In this document: piece by piece, positions 30,701 through 36,700 of the stretch | Position numbering within the stretch: the stretch's first letter is position 1 | Layout of the letters: every line of letters begins with the position of its first letter | DNA from: Actinacidiphila glaucinigra | GTDB lineage: Bacteria > Actinomycetota > Actinomycetes > Streptomycetales > Streptomycetaceae | Length of the DNA stretch: 64,000 bases | NCBI RefSeq assembly: GCF_900188405.1 | Contig: NZ_FZOF01000010.1 | Span: 1-64,000, forward strand | Reading direction: 5' to 3' | Position numbers and translations under genes: made by a program | Notes under the pieces: model-generated | Told to the model about the DNA's origin: nothing | Seen by the model: the letters and a program-made list of their open reading frames with translations, nothing else | The model's database searches: none

Positions 30701-33700
30701 TCGGTGTGCGGTCGCGCGGTGAGGTGGAACTTGCTCCCGGTGATCGTGACTTCCGTGGTGTTCGCGAGCTTCCCGCCCGTCACCGTCACGTCGGCCTCGT
30801 TGCCCGAGCTGAGCATCACGTTCAGGTGGACGGCCACGTCGGCCTCCGTCCCGCCGTCCTTGACGGTGACCACGATCGGCCGTGACACGAGGTTCTTGCC
30901 GTCGTTGCTGCGGGTGCCCGCGCCGAACTCGAAACCGCCGAGCGTACGGCGTTCGTCGCCGTTGCGCCCGCCCGTGCCGACGACGGCGTTCAGGATCTGG
31001 TCATCGGTCAGCTTCGCGGAGCCCCCCGAGGCGGCCGGTGCCGCCGGGGAGACGAACGAGGCGTCACCGGACCGCTCGACACGCGCGGCCGTGTCCGTGA
31101 AGAGGTCCGCCCTGGGCACGCCGCCCTCGTCGAGGAGCGAGCGGGCGAAGTCGAGGTCGGCGTAGCTCTCGTGCACCTCGTCCACCGCACCGCCGGCCTT
31201 GCTGCCGCCCGGTGCGGGCGGAGTGCCGGGACCGCCCGGGTGGCCGCTGGTCGGCCCGGGCCCGTGCACCGACGAGGGACCCGCGCCGCCGGTTCCACCG
31301 GGATGGGCGCCACCGGATCCAGGGGGCGCCGGGGGCGCGCCCGGGGCGGAGACCGCGGCGCCCGGTCGCGCGTTGTGGACCTCGACCGTGAACGAGAGCC
31401 CCTTGTCCGTGGCGAACTGCTCCAGCTGCAGCTTCTGCGCCTGCAGTCCAGCCGGGTTGAAGCCGTCGTTGACGAGCACGACGCGGTCGAGGTCGTCCCA
31501 CTTCACGCCACCGTGGAGCTGGGCCTCGAAGTACCTGTTGAGCTTCCCCTCGAGCTTCCCGGCATCGCGCAGGCCGCGGAACGCACTGTCGTACTGGAAG
31601 TCGGTCGCCTCGGCGAAGGCGAGCCGGACCAGCGGCTCGGGGCCGTGGTTGAGCAGCGGAAGCATATTGCCTCGCCCGGTGACGCTCATGGCGCCCTCCA
31701 GGCCCTGGCCGAAGCTGTCCGCAGGCGTGAACGTGGCCCGCTCCATCAAGTTGGGCTTGAGGTGGAAGACCGCCTGCCCGTACATCTTCACGCCGCTGGG
31801 CCGGTACTTGGAGGTGAGGGCGGCGTAGTTCGGGAGGTCCGCGATGTCGGCCGCGGTCGGGGCGAACTGCTTGCCGCCCTGGCCCGGGTAGATCCCCGAG
31901 GCGTCCGTCGTCCGCTTCACGGACGCCGGCAGGCCGAGGGCCTCTTCCGTGTTGCCGCGCGTGACGTAGTACCCGGCGCCGGCGTTGTCGATCTCCCATG
32001 CGTTGCGGAGCAGCTGCTGGTCCGCGGTCATCGCGTCCAGCAGCGTCCCGCCGCCCGGCAGCTGGTTGCCGAGCTTGAGGTTCACCGTGAGCGAGAGCTC
32101 GTCCTGTAGGTGCTTGTGCACCTTCGTGACGAGCTCACCGGCCTCCGCCCCGTCGAGCCGGTAGCCCTTCGCCCACTCCCACTCGTCGCTGCGCAGCTTG
32201 GTGGTCAGCTGGTCCGTGTCCGCCGCGAGCGTGCGGATGGCGCGCCGTTCGGCCATGACGATCGCGGAGAGCTGCGGCATGCGCAGGTCCCGCAGTTCCG
32301 TACGGCCTTCGAGGGCCTGGAACAGCAGCTTGTTCTCGTCGAACGACTTCTGCTGCTGCAGCAGCACCGACTTCAGTGCGTCGTCGTGCTCCGCGCGGGC
32401 CAGCCCCTTGGTCAGGATGTCCTGATGGGCCGTGAGGTCGCCCTCGTAGGCCTCCTTGCCCTGGCCCTTGGGCCATCCGTGGGCCGACTGCGGCTCGCTG
32501 AGCCAGTGGGCCACCGTCAGGTCCTGACCGCTGGGCACGAGGGCGTGGCTGAGCTTGCCGCCCTCCAGCTGGGTGACGACGTGGGTGGCGGACGGCACGT
32601 GGTCGACGGACTGCACGACTCCCTGGGGAGCCGGGGGAACCGCGTCGCCACGGCCCTTGAGGTGCAGCAGCGAACGCAGGCCCTCCGGAAGGCGCGCGCC
32701 GCCGCCGAGGCCGTGGCCGGCGTAGGACTGCACCTCGGGGAGCGGTGCTCCGCCGGTCAGCTCGTTCCAGTGGGCCTCCGCCCGGGCCAGCGCGTCGTCG
32801 GCCTGCCTGACCTGCTGCCACGACTCGAGGTAGCGGACGCCGTCGACCTCGGCCGAGGTGCCGACGCCGTCCACGTAGCGCGTCTGCAGGTCGTCGCGGA
32901 TCGTCCGGGCGTTGATCAGCTCGCGGCGGGCGTCGGTGATGGACGCCGCCACGTCGATCTCCGACAGGTCGTCCGCGAAGTTCCCGCGCACGCCGCCGTG
33001 GTCCGATCCGGTACCGGTGGTGTCCAGGGTGCCGGCGGACGGCTTGCCCTTGCCCTTGTCCCCCACCACGGGCGGCACGTCCGTGACATCGGCCGTCACG
33101 TCGCGCACCGCCCTGCCGGCCGAGCCATCGGGCACCGCCGGCCGCGCGTCGAGCACCGCGTCCATGAACCCGTCGGTGAACCGGCCCGCGTCGGTGTGCC
33201 ACAGCGGCAGGTTCCGGGCCGCGTACAGATAGGCGTTCTCCAGCTGTGCCGCCGTGATCCGGTGCTCCTCCACGACGTGCGTCCCGCCCGCCGGGGCCCC
33301 GTCGGCGGTGCCGCGGACGGCACCGAGCTCGCCCGGCGCACCCGGGCCCAGGGGCACCGGCGCGTCCCGGCCCGGCAGCAGGACCGTCAGCGAACGGGCG
33401 CCCGTCGAACCGTCGGTCCCCAGGACCAGCCGGATGTCGGCCGCGGGGTCGGCGATCGCGTGCTCCAGGTGCTGCCGCACCGGCCGAGTGTCGTCCATGA
33501 ACCGTACGACGTCGTCCCCGCCGGTGCCGACGTGGACGTCGCCCCCTCCCGTCCCCGGGTGCACGGGCGACGGAGGACCGGACGGCAGGTCGTCCAGCGA
33601 GTGCCGGAACAGGCCCATCTCGTCCAGCATGTCGTCGATCTCGCCGAACATGTGCTGCACGTCGGACGGGTACTGCACCGAGGACGGCGGCAGGTGACCG

Positions 33701-36700
33701 GCGGAATCCCCCGCGGCCGACCCGCCGGGGCTCGGGACGGGCTCCGGCACGCTGTCCACGGAGCCCCGTCCGACGCCCGGGAGGGAGTCGCCGCCGGCGG
33801 ACACAGTCACCGAGGGGCCCGGCAGGTCGGACAGCCCCGGACGGAGCGTGCCGTACGTCTCGCCGAGCTGGCGCGACAGCTGGCGTCCGGCGTCGTCACC
33901 CGAGGTGAGGATGGTGTGGGTGATCATCTTCTCGAACTGGCCGAGGATCGCGAGACGTTCCTTCTGCGGAACGGTCGCGATATTGCCGTCGATCAGGGGA
34001 CGCTGGTGGTCGAAGAGCACGAAGCTCTGCGCCTGGTCGGTGGCGGCCTGGAACCGGCCCTCGTCGAGAACCCGCCAGTCCTCCACCTCGATGAAGGCGT
34101 CCTGGTACCGGATCGTGTCGTCGGCGGTCAGCTTGGCCACGGACGTCGTGCCGTCCGCCCAGTGCCAGGCGCCGTCGCGGCGCAGCATCGTGTCGACGAG
34201 TCGGTACGGCGCCGCCACCCACAGGTCCGCCACGGACTTGCCGAGCGCGGCGGAGACGAAGCCCTCGGCGAACCGCACGCAGTTGTAGCGGAACAGGTCG
34301 TACACGGCACCGGAGTTGGCCATCGCGTACCGGTATCCGTCGAACAGCTGCGCCGCCGTGATCCGGTAGGTGCCCAGTACGCGGACATGCCCGGAGACCA
34401 GGTATTCGGCGTCGTTGACGATGGCACCCGGGTTGCCGAAGAGGTTTCCCTCCTCGGGGTAGAAGCCGATCGTGAGCGGTTTGCGCTCGCCCGGCAGCAT
34501 CACGGCCACCATGGCGTGGCCGACGTCGTCGGAGAACTCGCGCCAGGTACGGCCTCCCGGGCTGGCCACGAGGGCCACCTCGATGTTCGCCGCGGGGTTG
34601 TCGAGGGCCCGTTCCACGTGCTGCCGCAGCGGGCGGATCAGGTCGACGAACTCCGAGAAGCCGTCCAGGTCCTCGGTCCCGTGCTCGCTGACCGGAGTGC
34701 CCGGCACCGAGTCGTCGTCGAAGTCGAAGCGCGAACCCAGCGGGGCCCCGGTGTCGTCCAGGACCACGTCGTCGAGCCCGTCGAGCAGGCCGCTCTCCGG
34801 CCGCGGAGGCCTCGGCGGGACCGGCGGTGCGTGGTGCCCGCCGGGCCCAGGGGTCGCGGGCGCGTCGTCGGTGAAGTCCGTGTGCCGGACGCCGCCGGGG
34901 AGCTTCCCGCGTTCCGGGCCGGCGAGGTGCACGGCGAGCTGGTCGGCCTGCGCCCGGATGTCGACCTTGGTGAAGGCCGCGCCGCGGAGGTCCTCCAGCA
35001 CCTGGCGGGCGGCGGTGACGGCCTCCACCGTCACCGCGCCGGACCCCATCTTGCCCAGCTTCAGGTTGACCTCGTGGAGCAGGTCCGCCTCGCGCGAGAG
35101 CACGTGACCGCCGCCCGAGGCCGCGGGCGGGACCGGTACGGGGTCCTGACGCAGCGGCACCGCGACGTGTCCGTCGCCGGAGACGACCGCCTTGTCGTGC
35201 GTGCCCGGGGTGACGACCACGTCGTCGGTGCTCCGTGCGGGCGCGCCGGCGAAGGCGTGGCCCGCGTCGGTGTCCACGGCCTTCCCGGTTCCGGGCGCGC
35301 CGGCGAAGGCGGGATCGTCGACGGGGCGGACGCCGCGGCCGTCGTCGAGCAGGTCGAGCGCCGAGCGGGCCGCGTCCTTGGGCGGTGTGCCGTGCACGCC
35401 GCCCTTGGGCAGACCGGGGGCAGGGACGCCGTGGGCGGTGGAACCGGGCACGGCGTCGGTGACCACGGAGCCGGGACGGCCGCTGCCGGCGGGCCGCACG
35501 ATCTCGTCCAGGGTCAGCTGGGCCTGGTGGGCGCGGGCGGCACCGGCGACGTTGTCACCGAGGTCGGACCCGATGTGGGTGGGCACCGGGTTGTTCGGCG
35601 TCCCCTTGGAGCCGCCCGACAGCAGGTCGAACGCCGAGCCTCCGGCGGCGCCGGTGCCGCCCTGGTGCCCGGGGACCCCGGTGAGCGGGCCGTGGGCGGG
35701 CGTTCCGCCTGGGGCCCCCAGGAGGCCGTGGACCCCGGCACCGCTCGGCGGCGCCTGGACGCCGGTCAGCGCGGTGTGCGCGGCACCGGATCCCGCCCCC
35801 GGGGCGCCGGGGACGGCGAGCAGGTCGTGCAGGCTCGTGCTGCCCGGGGCGGGCGCGGGCACTCCGGTGAGGGCGGCGTGCAGCGCGCCGGTCCCGCCGG
35901 GCGGTGCCGTCAGGACACCGGTCGGGCCCTGCGCGAGCAGGTTGCCCCCGTTGCCCTTGGCGACGAGCGCGGAGACGTCCACGCCTTCGTGCACGGCCGG
36001 GGCGCCGGCGGAGCCGGGCACGTACAGGCCGGAGGAGTGCGTCACATGGCCGCCGGGGGCCGCCGCGCTCACCCCGAGTCCCCCGCTCATCTGGCCGGGC
36101 GCCACGTCGAGGGCGTCGATCCTCATCCGGCTCATCTGAGTACCGGCGATGTCGACCACGTCGTCCATGTGCCGCATGGCCCGGAAGCCCGCCGTCGAGT
36201 TGTCGAACACGGCGCTCGCCCCGTGCACCGAGACGGGGTTGACCGTGCCGACCCGCAGCCCTGTCAGGTCGACGGTGCTGACGGGCGCCACGGAGAAGGA
36301 GGACGGGCGGACGGAGGTGTGGGTGTCGGCGAAGTTGCCGAAGCGCACGTCCTCCAGGTCCATGCGGGCCATGTTGATGTTGGCGTGCCCCAGGTCCAGG
36401 TGCGGGGTCGCGCCGTGCGGGCCCATCGGCACGGCACTCACGGTGTGCGCGGCCGTGCCGCCCACCGGCAGGTCCCACACGCCGCGGCCCATGACGCCGC
36501 GGTCCCAGAAGCCCATGCGCAGAGCGCCCTTCATCCCGTACTCCGCGATGTCGGTGTGCGTCACGGGCAGGATCAGGCGCGTCCACTTGCCGCCGGCCAT
36601 CTGGCTGCTCCAGGTCTCCTGGGCGAAGATCCGGAAGTTCTGCCACGCCCCGGGGGCTCCGGCCCGTATGGCCGACCCCCAGCCGCGCACCACCACGGGG

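Noticed and set aside
24090..31020. Long direct repeats considered as mobile elements or CRISPR-like
   Set aside because: They have no inverted ends or spacers and keep frame in the giant gene; they are protein module duplications.
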